From Chloroflexota bacterium (GTDB lineage: Bacteria > Chloroflexota > Anaerolineae > Anaerolineales > Anaerolineaceae): DNA of 64,000 bases. Below are positions 50,589 to 58,550 of this stretch, piece by piece; position 1 is the stretch's first letter, and each line of letters starts with the position of its first letter. A program made the translations under genes and the position numbers. The stretch lies in the NCBI GenBank assembly GCA_004347695.1, contig SLTK01000004.1, positions 62,001 through 126,000 on the forward strand, in the 5' to 3' direction. Under the pieces are notes generated by a model, which had not been told where the DNA came from, searched no databases, and was given only the letters and a program-made list of their open reading frames with translations.

Positions 50589-50652
50589 AATAGATTGAGG
50601 TAGCTCAGTCCGGGTGTTATCCTACTCGTAACTCTTTTGGAAAGGATCGCTA

Positions 50653-51147
50653 ATGAACACCTGCTTACTTTCAAAATCAGAAAAACCGCAGAATACCAGG
50701 CTTATCGCGCAGCTTGAAACCATTCAAGAAGACTTGCCCCGCTTATTCGGGTACGTATCTCAGCTTTCAGATTTACCGATTGAACAGCTAGACTCTCTTC
50801 AAATCGAAGACCAAGTAGACGAGATCCATAATAGTCTGAAACGATTTGAGGCTCGCTGCATGGCAAACAGAGTACTGACAAATGATGATGAGTTTGCACA
50901 AGAGGCAAGCGATGTGACTGAACTAATGCCACCACAATCAACCGGTGATTGGAGCACTGTGCGACGCGAAGCAAAACGCGCCAACAAACTGGCTAGTCAA
51001 TTGACTGAAGCAATCAGAAAAATTCGCACTGGTTTAGGCGAGAACCAAGATACCGGCGTAATCCCAGAAGATATCCTTCAGATCAAACAAGCTATTAGAA
51101 ATGGTATCAGCGATTTTGGGTCAGATGACCTGCTGATTCATGGATAA
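50653..51147 (+). CDS. Unknown helical protein, 164 aa
   Basis: GGAAAGGATCGCT precedes ATG 50653. Predicted mostly alpha-helical with coiled-coil character (TIQEDLPRLFGYVSQLSDLP; RREAKRANKLASQLTEAIRK). No conserved catalytic or metal residues noticed. It starts a plus-strand run with the MerR-like and recombinase genes and may be an accessory to them. Confidence 0.55.
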   Translation: MNTCLLSKSEKPQNTRLIAQLETIQEDLPRLFGYVSQLSDLPIEQLDSLQIEDQVDEIHNSLKRFEARCMANRVLTNDDEFAQEASDVTELMPPQSTGDWSTVRREAKRANKLASQLTEAIRKIRTGLGENQDTGVIPEDILQIKQAIRNGISDFGSDDLLIHG

Positions 51148-51181
51148 AGTACAAAACACTATTTCTTAGGAGTATCGTTGG

Positions 51182-51598
51182 ATGGAAGTCAGAATTCACC
51201 GGACTAAATTACCTCATAACGTCATCATTAAAGCACCAGGATTATTGCCAATGTTGTATACCCCGCGTGAAATATGTGAAGAGCTGGATATTGCTGAAAG
51301 CACATTGCGAGATTGGTTGCAGATTGATGTTCCCCACCAAAGAGATAACCGCAATCGGATTTGGATCAACGGGGAAGAGTTTGCCAGATGGGTCAACAAC
51401 CAACGTAAACCCAAAGTGACAAATAGGCTAAATGAAGACGAAGCTTATTGTATGCGTTGTAACCAGGTATCCAAATTACTTTCTCCTCAGATTCAACCAA
51501 TCAAGGGAAACCTTGTCTTAATCAAAGGCACCTGTGCAAACTGTGGGGCCGTTATCAATCGTGGAGCCCATCGTGATCGAACGCCAGAACTATCTTAA
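51182..51598 (+). CDS. MerR-like HTH plus zinc-ribbon protein, 138 aa
   Basis: TAGGAG precedes ATG 51182. Residues 30-75 form a MerR/HTH_17-type helix-turn-helix (YTPREICEELDIAESTLRDWL) with a wing (NRIWINGEEFARWV). The C-terminal half has CMRC ... CANCG, a zinc ribbon. It overlaps the tyrosine recombinase gene by 26 bp, and together they suggest a recombinase with its own directionality/DNA-binding factor. Confidence 0.65.
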   Translation: MEVRIHRTKLPHNVIIKAPGLLPMLYTPREICEELDIAESTLRDWLQIDVPHQRDNRNRIWINGEEFARWVNNQRKPKVTNRLNEDEAYCMRCNQVSKLLSPQIQPIKGNLVLIKGTCANCGAVINRGAHRDRTPELS

Positions 51599-52667
51599 AG
51601 TTAAAGAACATCTCAAGTACCTCGAGGAAGTTCTGCAGTTGAACCAGTCCTCCGTTGAACGCTATCGCTTTTATTTACGTCATCTACTGCTTTGGGCGGA
51701 TGATCAGAATTTCCGCATGGTGCAGACGATTCGTCCGACCCTCCCGTCCTATTTAGCTTCATTACCAGGTAAGGAAGGAAAAGGAACCCTGGCCAGCGCA
51801 TCCCAAAAGAAGATCATTGACTCAAGCAAACGCTTTTTTCGTTGGGCAAAGGTTACATATCCCCGCGAAATGAACAATCTTCCTATTTCATGGATTGATA
51901 CTCTACGGAGACCACGCTTACCACAAATTTCTTCCGAGCATGTTTTTGTTTCTCTGGATGAAATCCAGAAATTAATCACTACCCCTGTTCCCGAAGATAG
52001 CTTGGCCTTACTACGTGATAAAGCAGCTGCTGCCATGCTCTTCCTATCCGGTATGCGTGCCAGTGCATTTACCACATTACCTATCGAGGCTGTTGATCTT
52101 GAAAACTTGAGACTTCGCCAATGGCCAGAACTGGGTGTTCATACCAAGAATGGAAAGAAGGCAACTACTTTCCTGTTGAACATTCCTGAAGTGCTTGTGC
52201 CGATCCGCCAGTGGGATACTTTCGTTCGAAAGTCACTCCCGGGCTCAAGTCCCTGGTATGCACCGATTGCACATTCCTGGGGAGATCAGTTTCTTTCCCA
52301 GGATGAACCTGGAAAGACGCGTTCTCAAGCGCTTCAAAAACGCCTCGAGTTGTTGTTCTCCATCGCAAACCTTGAATTCAAATCACCTCACAAATTTCGG
52401 CATGGACACGCCGTGTACGGGTTACTTCATGCCCAGACCATGGCGGATTACAAAGCGGTTTCCATGAATCTGATGCACGAGAGTATCGAGATCACTGACA
52501 GTACATACGCTCCTATGCTTTCTTCTGATGTTCAAGAGCGTATTGCCGGGCTGTCTGGGAAGGCGATGTCCACGCCGGGTGATGAGCTTGAGGTCTTCCT
52601 TAATAAGCTTGATCGAGAAAGCCAGAAAAAGGCATTGATGTTTATCGCAGGAAAGTTGGCTCAATGA
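51573..52667 (+). CDS. Tyrosine recombinase, 364 aa
   Basis: GTG 51573 with GGAG in front is preferred; a GTG at 51534 in the same frame is an alternative. N-terminal SAM-like core-binding helices (SSVERYRFYLRHLLLWADD), then the catalytic domain: Arg in LSGMRASAFTTLP, HKFRHGHAVYGL (H-x-x-R), and MHESIEITDSTYAPM with the nucleophilic Tyr. The expected second His/Trp position is LMHES. Convergent with a second tyrosine recombinase 11 bp away. Possibly a XerCD-like or transposase-like partner rather than the main integrase. Confidence 0.8.
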   Translation: MIERQNYLKVKEHLKYLEEVLQLNQSSVERYRFYLRHLLLWADDQNFRMVQTIRPTLPSYLASLPGKEGKGTLASASQKKIIDSSKRFFRWAKVTYPREMNNLPISWIDTLRRPRLPQISSEHVFVSLDEIQKLITTPVPEDSLALLRDKAAAAMLFLSGMRASAFTTLPIEAVDLENLRLRQWPELGVHTKNGKKATTFLLNIPEVLVPIRQWDTFVRKSLPGSSPWYAPIAHSWGDQFLSQDEPGKTRSQALQKRLELLFSIANLEFKSPHKFRHGHAVYGLLHAQTMADYKAVSMNLMHESIEITDSTYAPMLSSDVQERIAGLSGKAMSTPGDELEVFLNKLDRESQKKALMFIAGKLAQ

Positions 52668-52678
52668 AGATTTCCTGG

Positions 52679-53692
52679 TTACAGACGCATATTATCAGCT
52701 GGACTGGCTTTGCGATGCGCTTGCTCCACATCCACTTCGGCTATCTGGGCATAGTGGCGTACCATATCAAGCGAACCATGTCCCAGAAGCGATTGGAGGG
52801 TAAAAACATCTCCTCCAGAGCGCAGGTAGGTGATGGCGAAGGTATGCCTGAATTTATGCGGATAAGCTTTCTTGATTTCTGCCCGGTCTCCCAACCGATT
52901 GATCAAGACACGCAAACTGTCCTTGTTGAAAGCTCGATCCGCATGGCTGATGAAGAGTGGGGCATCGGTATCGTCCCCATCTTCTCGGCTGGCAAGATAA
53001 CGCCAAACCGCTTTTCGTGCAACCTTACCCAGGTACACCGTGCGTCCTTTACCGCCTTTCGCGCCACCTGCCACTCCGTGACGAATGGTGACCTTTCCGG
53101 TCTTGAGATCCACATCGTTGATGATCAGAGAACACAACTCAGTTGCTCGCAATCCAGTGTCCAGCAACATCAATACAATCGCCTGGTCGCGGTTGGAACT
53201 TGGCCGGCGCATTACAAACTTCTTCCTTTCCTCAGTCTGCGATTCGCGGGAATAGACACACGCCTTGAGGATTTTTTCAACGTCTTCTTTGGAAAATGTT
53301 TCAACAGGATGTTTTTGAAACTTCGGGGCAGTGATTTCTTTAGCGGGATTGGGGAACTTGAACTCCACCTGCAGCCATCCGAAAAAGGATCGAAACGTTA
53401 CCCACACATTTCGGATGGATTTGGCGGACAGCGGCTCGGAGCTTCCGTTCCAACGCCTCGGTTTATATTCGGTTCTCAACCAGGCCATGTATCCGGTCAA
53501 GTCGGAAGATTGAATTTCCGATACCTCTCGATCTCCGATGTATTTCAACCAATGACCAAGAGTGAACTCATAGGAGGTAATTGTGCGTTGGCTTAATCCC
53601 TCTGCTGTTTTGAATTTAAGGAAGCCATCGATGGCTTTGGCTAAGGAAAGTGAAACTTTGGATTTTGACGTACCCGGCGAACTGCGGTTCAT
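52679..53692 (-). CDS. Tyrosine integrase next to the tRNA attachment site, 337 aa
   Basis: ATG 53692 has GGAGG eight bases upstream; a longer open frame would translate through the tRNA fragment and is not real. N-terminal core-binding domain (TITSYEFTLGHWLKYIGDRE), then catalytic residues: Arg in DTGLRATELCSL, Lys in GKGRTVYLG region, HKFRHTFAI (H-x-x-R), GHGSLDMVRHYAQI (His and Tyr). It lies about 90 bp from the 3' end of a partial tRNA-Met gene, the usual place for an integrase and its att site. This is the likely integrase of the element. Confidence 0.88.
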   Translation of the reverse strand: MNRSSPGTSKSKVSLSLAKAIDGFLKFKTAEGLSQRTITSYEFTLGHWLKYIGDREVSEIQSSDLTGYMAWLRTEYKPRRWNGSSEPLSAKSIRNVWVTFRSFFGWLQVEFKFPNPAKEITAPKFQKHPVETFSKEDVEKILKACVYSRESQTEERKKFVMRRPSSNRDQAIVLMLLDTGLRATELCSLIINDVDLKTGKVTIRHGVAGGAKGGKGRTVYLGKVARKAVWRYLASREDGDDTDAPLFISHADRAFNKDSLRVLINRLGDRAEIKKAYPHKFRHTFAITYLRSGGDVFTLQSLLGHGSLDMVRHYAQIAEVDVEQAHRKASPADNMRL

Positions 53693-53744
53693 AAGAAATT
53701 CCTCCATTTTTGGAAAAATGTCTACCGCTGTGCGCCAGGCTAAC

Positions 53745-53774
53745 GAAAAACCAGAGCCCGACGGACTCTGGTTT
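53745..53774 (-). terminator. tRNA-type terminator downstream of the tRNA fragment
   Basis: AAACCAGAG (53748-53756) pairs with CTCTGGTTT (53766-53774); on the minus strand it ends in a T-run. It follows the tRNA 3' end by 9 bp, as for a genuine tRNA gene terminator. Confidence 0.7.
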
Positions 53775-53782
53775 GACTTTAG

Positions 53783-53824
53783 TAGCGGGGAGTGGATTCG
53801 AACCACTGACCTCCGGGTTATGAG
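53783..53824 (-). tRNA. 3' half of tRNA-Met (CAT), probable att site
   Basis: On the minus strand: anticodon loop CTCATAA (53824-53818, anticodon CAT at 53822-53820), anticodon-stem 3' strand CCCGG, variable AGGTC, T arm AGTGG-TTCGAAT-CCACT, acceptor 3' strand CCCCGCT and discriminator A at 53783. The expected 5' half (AGCGGGG acceptor and D arm) is absent in the bases on the other side of the anticodon loop. A tRNA 3' half breaking at the anticodon loop is the typical tyrosine-integrase identity block. Confidence 0.8.
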
Positions 53825-54316
53825 AGATTTTCCTGGTTTCGGAGCGTTTTTCACTCAGGCTCCGCATTTTAGCCTGGCCTGAGGGACGCTCTTCTGAAGG
53901 GGCCGGAGGATCTTTGGTTACGAGTTATTAGACGTATGATAGCGACTTTTTATGACAGGGTCAAGTAGTAGTTTTTTCGCGACCCGGAGGACGATGGTTG
54001 AATTTTGATGAATGAACGTCCTCTTTTTGAAGAACTTTTGTGAAATAGAAAAATCCTTAAGATTTGAGGCCGTTTGATTCTGTCAAAGCCTGGGGGTCTC
54101 TGGTTGATTAAAAGATCAAACAATTATTTCCGAGAACAATCCAATATTGAAATTCGATTAAAGCGCCCCTTTTTCGACTTGGATCCTAAATAATTAATTT
54201 GAGTTCGGCGATTTTTTGGGCTTTACCCTTTGCATTCAAGGCTGCAGTGGTTATTTTAAAGAGGATTAAATCGGACCATAGGAAAAATTCTCAAAACCTG
54301 CAGGGACTCAGTTTAG
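53825..54316. other. Gene-free stretch right of the att site
   Basis: About 490 bp with no convincing ORF, RNA or repeat. I see only short AT-rich segments. It may contain integrase arm sites or the remnant end of a second element. Confidence 0.4.
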
Positions 54317-56230
54317 TTATTTGTCGTCTGGGTTTTTCTTTTGTAAACGTGTAAGTTGCAATATGCAATATAAGGAAATCTGCACTGTAACGCGATTGCA
54401 AGACTCAAGTTCAATCCATCCATGAGCGATATCGTTTCTAAGGTTAAGACCAGACTCATCCACAAGTGCAAAATTCAAGTAATACCAGATACTTTCACCG
54501 AGAATATTTCTAACATCCTCCCTGCGTAGAAAATCACCGAATGTCTGTTCTCGTATTTGCCGTTCGTTTGGTACTGTTACAGATGGTGCCCCAGTCTGTT
54601 CAAAAGTCGATTTCAGCATATGCTCGATGCGGAGAACCAAGAGATGCAAGGCACTAACATGATCATCATCAAAGTAATGATCGATGCCTTTTTCCAAAAA
54701 AGGCAGATCGCGTTCATCTACGAATTCCCAAGTTTGTAAATGTGTTAATAAAGAGTCCCTGGTGATTTGCCCAGTTTCCTTCAAACGATAAAAAATGATA
54801 TCGAGAAGTTGGGCGTGGCTTTGAAACCAGAACCCCAATTGCGTTGATAGAGCATCTTCATTTGAAAATGGTGGCGTTTGATCAATAATGCGCCCATCGC
54901 GAATCTGAGTTTTCCCCAGGACTGAAGTGAGTGGGGCTTCTTCACTCATATGTTTTGCTTGCTCACGAAGTTCATCGATGTTTGGTGTTAGATCTGGATA
55001 AGAACTTAACATTGGAAGTACATCAATGGAATTAGCTTCCAAAAGCGGTTTAATAAATTGTTCAATCTTTTCCTTGGGTATTTCTACAGACACACTTATA
55101 GATTTCATCTCATTTTCTGATTGTCGTATCAAACGTCGGATCTCCCGTTTCATTTCTTCAACCTTCCCAGACATCCGAGACTTTTCTTTTTCATTAGGTG
55201 CAATCGAAACTAAATTCTGGTAACCATGCAACGCATCTTGGATGAACTTTAAAGAAACCAAACTCCCATTAGTTATACCTTCTCCACCTTCTCTAGCTTT
55301 TGCTTCATTTTCATTGATCTCAGCTACCCGTACACGATATTTCCAAGCTATAGCATCATCTCCAAGATGGACTGAGGAAATTATTATTCCTTGCACCATT
55401 GCTTGAACTAAAAGGTCATTGAGTGGTTTTTGTCCTTCTAATTTAGCAATCGCGTTATAACAGATTTCCCTCACCTGCTGCCAGTTCTGAGACGAGACTG
55501 AATCGGGAAATTTGTTTGCAATAAATTCAAGGGTTTTGAAAAGTTCGGATAAATAGTGATACGCTTCACATTCCAACAAACGGGATAGCAAATCAGAGAT
55601 TGTTTGGATAACCTTTAATGCAAGATCGCGTGTATTTAATACAACTGAAATTTCTGCCGCCCTCTGAAAATTATTAGTTAGGTGAATTAACCCTCTTTTT
55701 TGTTCAAAATACAAGGGTACCTGATCTAAATATGTATTTCCCGCCTGGAGCGCATAGGAATATGCCTTCCTATCTCTTTTGACACGCAGAGCTTCCCAGA
55801 GAAGATCAGCGTAACGTGCTTTACGAATTGGGTTTTTCGTTTCTTCACAGCGGGCTTGATAATAGGTTACTGCATTATCATCAGAAAGTGTTCCTTTTAC
55901 ATCTGGGTATATCTCCAAAGTAGGCGGATTAGTATCCCTATTGACCATTTCCAAAACTGGCTTGAAGTATGGTTCGTCTGGTTTGCGGTCATGGCGATTG
56001 TCTGCCATGGCATCTAGCGCAGTCAGTTCCCATATCACTCGGGGAGGATAAGGTTTTTGTGGGTGAGAGCTCTTCCATTCGTTCAAACTAGATTCAAGTG
56101 AGGTAGAGTGCCACGACAAATCAAAACTAAGATCTTCTTCGATGGTTTTAATTACGGTTTCTTCAAATGTCTCTGTTGTATCCAAAATACCCCCGGGTGC
56201 AATTACTCTTCTATCAAAATTTTTACTCAT
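54317..56230 (-). CDS. Large helical protein with C-terminal HEPN-type R-x4-H motif (DUF4209-like), 637 aa
   Basis: Almost entirely alpha-helical. The C-terminus contains LRNDIAHGW near residue 600, an R-x4-H motif characteristic of HEPN ribonucleases, in a context that resembles DUF4209-type proteins (HDHVSALHLLVLRIEHML-like helix, seen as HVSALHLLVLRIEHMLK). The N-terminal 450 residues resemble a TPR-like or helical scaffold. It stands alone on the minus strand. A defence or stress RNase is a reasonable guess; the N-terminal part is unrecognised. Confidence 0.6.
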   Translation of the reverse strand: MSKNFDRRVIAPGGILDTTETFEETVIKTIEEDLSFDLSWHSTSLESSLNEWKSSHPQKPYPPRVIWELTALDAMADNRHDRKPDEPYFKPVLEMVNRDTNPPTLEIYPDVKGTLSDDNAVTYYQARCEETKNPIRKARYADLLWEALRVKRDRKAYSYALQAGNTYLDQVPLYFEQKRGLIHLTNNFQRAAEISVVLNTRDLALKVIQTISDLLSRLLECEAYHYLSELFKTLEFIANKFPDSVSSQNWQQVREICYNAIAKLEGQKPLNDLLVQAMVQGIIISSVHLGDDAIAWKYRVRVAEINENEAKAREGGEGITNGSLVSLKFIQDALHGYQNLVSIAPNEKEKSRMSGKVEEMKREIRRLIRQSENEMKSISVSVEIPKEKIEQFIKPLLEANSIDVLPMLSSYPDLTPNIDELREQAKHMSEEAPLTSVLGKTQIRDGRIIDQTPPFSNEDALSTQLGFWFQSHAQLLDIIFYRLKETGQITRDSLLTHLQTWEFVDERDLPFLEKGIDHYFDDDHVSALHLLVLRIEHMLKSTFEQTGAPSVTVPNERQIREQTFGDFLRREDVRNILGESIWYYLNFALVDESGLNLRNDIAHGWIELESCNRVTVQISLYCILQLTRLQKKNPDDK

Positions 56231-56433
56231 TATTCTGCAATGGTTATAGCTTCGCTCTCAATCAAGAATCATTCACGTCTGCTGATCAGTCATCCCAGGA
56301 AATTATCAATTTCAGACTGAAATGATAATAACATTGGATGTGTTCACATTAATGATATTAGCTGCTGCGTGAATACAACATTAAAGGTATTCATCGGAAA
56401 TATTGACAGACTAGTGTTTAATCCTTGGCTAAA

Positions 56434-56631
56434 TCATTTGTCATCTTTGTGCTTGGTCTTGTCTACCAGGATAAATCCCTGGCCTGGTTTTGGCGTTGGC
56501 GGTAAGGTTTCGCCTTTGGTAATGGTGACCTCAGTTCCGGTTTTTCCGCCTTTTGGACCTACTACGCCGTATTGTCCAGATTCTGGAGCCTTCTGACCCG
56601 GCTTGTGCATTGTACCTTTGGGTTTACTCAT
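56434..56631 (-). CDS. YjzC-like small protein, 65 aa
   Basis: Start at ATG 56631 behind AAAGGATATTCGA. MSKPKGTMHKPGQKAPESGQ, then a Gly/Lys-rich middle and a GETLPPTPKPGQGF end: the GQ-x-APxSGxY pattern matches the small YjzC family, of unknown function. It is close to the PIN gene (17 bp). Its widespread occurrence says little about the neighbourhood. Region 56231-56433 upstream shows nothing else. Confidence 0.65.
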   Translation of the reverse strand: MSKPKGTMHKPGQKAPESGQYGVVGPKGGKTGTEVTITKGETLPPTPKPGQGFILVDKTKHKDDK

Positions 56632-56648
56632 TCGAATATCCTTTCTGG

Positions 56649-57143
56649 TCAAGATGACCAACGATCAAAACGCTTTTGACATTCACCATCTGGCAGCCTT
56701 GCCCCTTGATCGAGCATTTCCCGGAGGGCAATTGCTGCCTGGTTTTCTGCAAGAACATGGTGGATCACCATTTCATCCAATATCCATAGCACCCCGTGAA
56801 CCAGTACCCCCTGCGCTTTGGCAAGTTCATTAAGTCTTCTGTCGCCGGTCACTAAACTTGCATCCAATGCCCTGGCAAGCAATAATGCTGCCAGATCGAT
56901 GGCGGATAATTGGCGATGGACTTGCCTTAACCGGACTAATTCGAGCACATATTCAGGTTCAAGACCATGGGTTTGCAATCCCAGATCTTGAAGCGTTGCC
57001 CACCCGGGATGTAAAAACTCTCCGACCGCAAAATCAGTGGTGAAGAATTTGTATGGAAGACGGAAAACATCGGCTAATATCTTGCCGTTCTCGAGGTCGA
57101 TCCAAATATTCGTATCAGTTACCAGAACGGATGGCAAGGTCAT
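56649..57143 (-). CDS. PIN-like ribonuclease, 164 aa
   Basis: VTDTNIWIDL (first acidic Asp), EFLHPG (Glu), SAIDLAALLLARALDA and LVTGDRRLNEL (third/fourth acidic) form the PIN-domain nuclease set. Such proteins are toxins or RNases paired with an XRE-type regulator. It overlaps the XRE-ImmA gene by 29 bp on the same strand, so the two are co-translated. Ribosome site GGAGGCAC is 11 bases before ATG 57143. Confidence 0.75.
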   Translation of the reverse strand: MTLPSVLVTDTNIWIDLENGKILADVFRLPYKFFTTDFAVGEFLHPGWATLQDLGLQTHGLEPEYVLELVRLRQVHRQLSAIDLAALLLARALDASLVTGDRRLNELAKAQGVLVHGVLWILDEMVIHHVLAENQAAIALREMLDQGARLPDGECQKRFDRWSS

Positions 57144-58167
57144 TTTGCTGCAGTGCCTCCATCTCCCACGCTAGTTGCAATGGCTTGCCTAACAACTCCT
57201 GTGCCCTGGACCGTGAGATCAAATCCTCAGCCAAAGCGCGATAAATTAACCGTTCCATCCGCATGGGCGTTTCAGATGGATAAGGTTTTCCTGGTTCCTG
57301 GCGATGCCAATCATTGACACGAAATTGCTGGAATAAGCGCGCAGCGGTGTTTTCAGTAATAATGGAAAGATCCTTGGCGCGGTAAATCCAGGCTTGCATA
57401 CTTAAGCCGTATTTATGCTTAAGCATGTGCAACTCGTTGATATTAAGATCCGTCCGGTTGGCACCGAGTTCAAAGCGAGCCGTCGCAGCCGGCACGAGGA
57501 AAGCGCCAACAAACCGATTGGCCGCTTGTTCTGGCTTGAGATCGCCCTGAACATCCAGGACCAGGTGACCCAATTCATGTCCTAAATTGAATCGCTGTCG
57601 GTCTCCTGATAATTCACCTTTAGTTACGATTACCGGATCGCCATCGGCCTTGAACGTGCAGGCGTCAAAATGCTCGAAACCAGAGATGATCCCCACCTTG
57701 ATTCCCCGGTCCTCCAGCAACTGGACCAGATTTTCAATTGCATCATAGCCCAGGCTCCAGCGGTCACGTAATTCAAGAGCTGCGGTTTCAATCTCATCCA
57801 GTGAGGTCACTTTGCGCAGGGGGAGATTTGCTGCATGTTGTTCTTCCGGGAAAAGACTCTCAACCTCGAGATAACGCTCCACCCAATCCTGGATGCGCAT
57901 CTGGATGGCTTCCTGCTCTTTGACACCCAGCACAGCGTGTTTTCGGTAGGCCTGAAGTTGAACGGAGACCGTACTCGGGCGAAAGAAGAAATCCACCTTG
58001 ACCTGCAAAGCCTGAGACAGCCGCAACAAAACGCCTGAACTGGGCACATCCTGGTCTCGTTCATATTTTGAGATCGCCATGGCGCTGACCCCAATTTCAT
58101 CCGCCAGTTTTCGCAAAGAAAAATTGCCCGCTTTCCGAGCCTGTTTGATACGCCCTCCGATGGTCAT
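57115..58167 (-). CDS. XRE HTH - ImmA/IrrE metallopeptidase, 350 aa
   Basis: I choose ATG 58167, six bases after GGAG; an ATG directly behind GGAG is too close. Residues 1-60 form a Cro/C1 HTH (GRIKQARKAGNFSLRKLADE, ISKYERDQDVP). Residues about 160-220 contain RFNLGHELGHLVLDV, the HExxH zinc site of ImmA/IrrE (COG2856) peptidases, which cleave repressors. The C-terminus is helical. Forms a two-gene unit with the downstream PIN gene, a toxin-antitoxin-like arrangement with predicted autoregulation. Confidence 0.85.
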   Translation of the reverse strand: MTIGGRIKQARKAGNFSLRKLADEIGVSAMAISKYERDQDVPSSGVLLRLSQALQVKVDFFFRPSTVSVQLQAYRKHAVLGVKEQEAIQMRIQDWVERYLEVESLFPEEQHAANLPLRKVTSLDEIETAALELRDRWSLGYDAIENLVQLLEDRGIKVGIISGFEHFDACTFKADGDPVIVTKGELSGDRQRFNLGHELGHLVLDVQGDLKPEQAANRFVGAFLVPAATARFELGANRTDLNINELHMLKHKYGLSMQAWIYRAKDLSIITENTAARLFQQFRVNDWHRQEPGKPYPSETPMRMERLIYRALAEDLISRSRAQELLGKPLQLAWEMEALQQNDLAIRSGN

Positions 58168-58186
58168 GGTCATCTCCTTTTCTCTT

Positions 58187-58228
58187 TCAGTTTACATAAT
58201 ATCACAAATTATATAGATTGTAAACTGA
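58187..58228 (-). promoter_or_regulatory. Promoter and operator of the XRE-ImmA/PIN unit
   Basis: On the minus strand TTTACA, 17-bp spacer, TATTAT lies upstream of the XRE gene. A 10-bp inverted repeat, TCAGTTTACA (58187-58196) with TGTAAACTGA (58219-58228), straddles it. Typical XRE autorepressor site. Confidence 0.55.
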
Positions 58229-58295
58229 TTTCTATTCAAAAATGGATTGGGGATGAAACTGCCCTTCTATTTGATTTTGCTTTTCCTTCCCTGAT

Positions 58296-58303
58296 GCTAT
58301 AAT
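58296..58303 (+). promoter_or_regulatory. Extended -10 promoter for the type I restriction operon
   Basis: TGC immediately before TATAAT (58298-58303) gives an extended -10, 47 bp before ATG 58350. No strong -35 is visible. Confidence 0.5.
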
Positions 58304-58349
58304 CATTGGAGCAACTGTGATAATCTCAATTTTAATCGCGAGGTGAGCA

Positions 58350-58550
58350 ATGGCCGACACGGATGAGTTCTGGACGGCAGAAGAAGTCTCAAATTACTTA
58401 CGCATTCCGCAATCGACCATTTACAAGCTCGCCCAGGACAAAGTGTTACCCGGTTTCAAGGTGGGAAAGCACTGGCGGTTTCGGAGAGAAACAGTGTTGG
58501 AATGGATCAAGAAAAGAGAAGCCCAAGGAGAATCACAGGGGGATAAATGA
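58350..58550 (+). CDS. Excisionase-type HTH_17 regulator of the type I operon, 66 aa
   Basis: A close paralogue of the 68-aa protein at 49030: WTAEEVSNYLRIPQSTIYKLA, then KVLPGFKVGKHWRFRRETV. A complete HTH_17 domain. GCGAGGTGAGCA precedes ATG 58350. It overlaps hsdR by 4 bp (ATGA-like). That both large restriction operons in the window start with the same kind of small HTH argues it is a control protein rather than an excisionase. Confidence 0.8.
   Translation: MADTDEFWTAEEVSNYLRIPQSTIYKLAQDKVLPGFKVGKHWRFRRETVLEWIKKREAQGESQGDK

Noticed and set aside
50603-50640. tRNA-like D-arm sequence (GGTAGCTCAGTC)
   Set aside because: No matching acceptor, anticodon or T arm follows; probably chance, although a relic of a tRNA 5' part cannot be excluded.
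52664-53596. 310-aa plus-strand open frame
   Set aside because: It is antisense to the tyrosine integrase, which has all catalytic motifs; the frame has no family features.
53693-53854. N-terminal extension of the integrase frame
   Set aside because: It would translate through the tRNA fragment and terminator; GGAGG and ATG at 53692 give a proper start.
53917-53935. GTTACGAGT shared in inverted orientation with 50623-50640
   Set aside because: Nine bases only; expected by chance and no flanking similarity.
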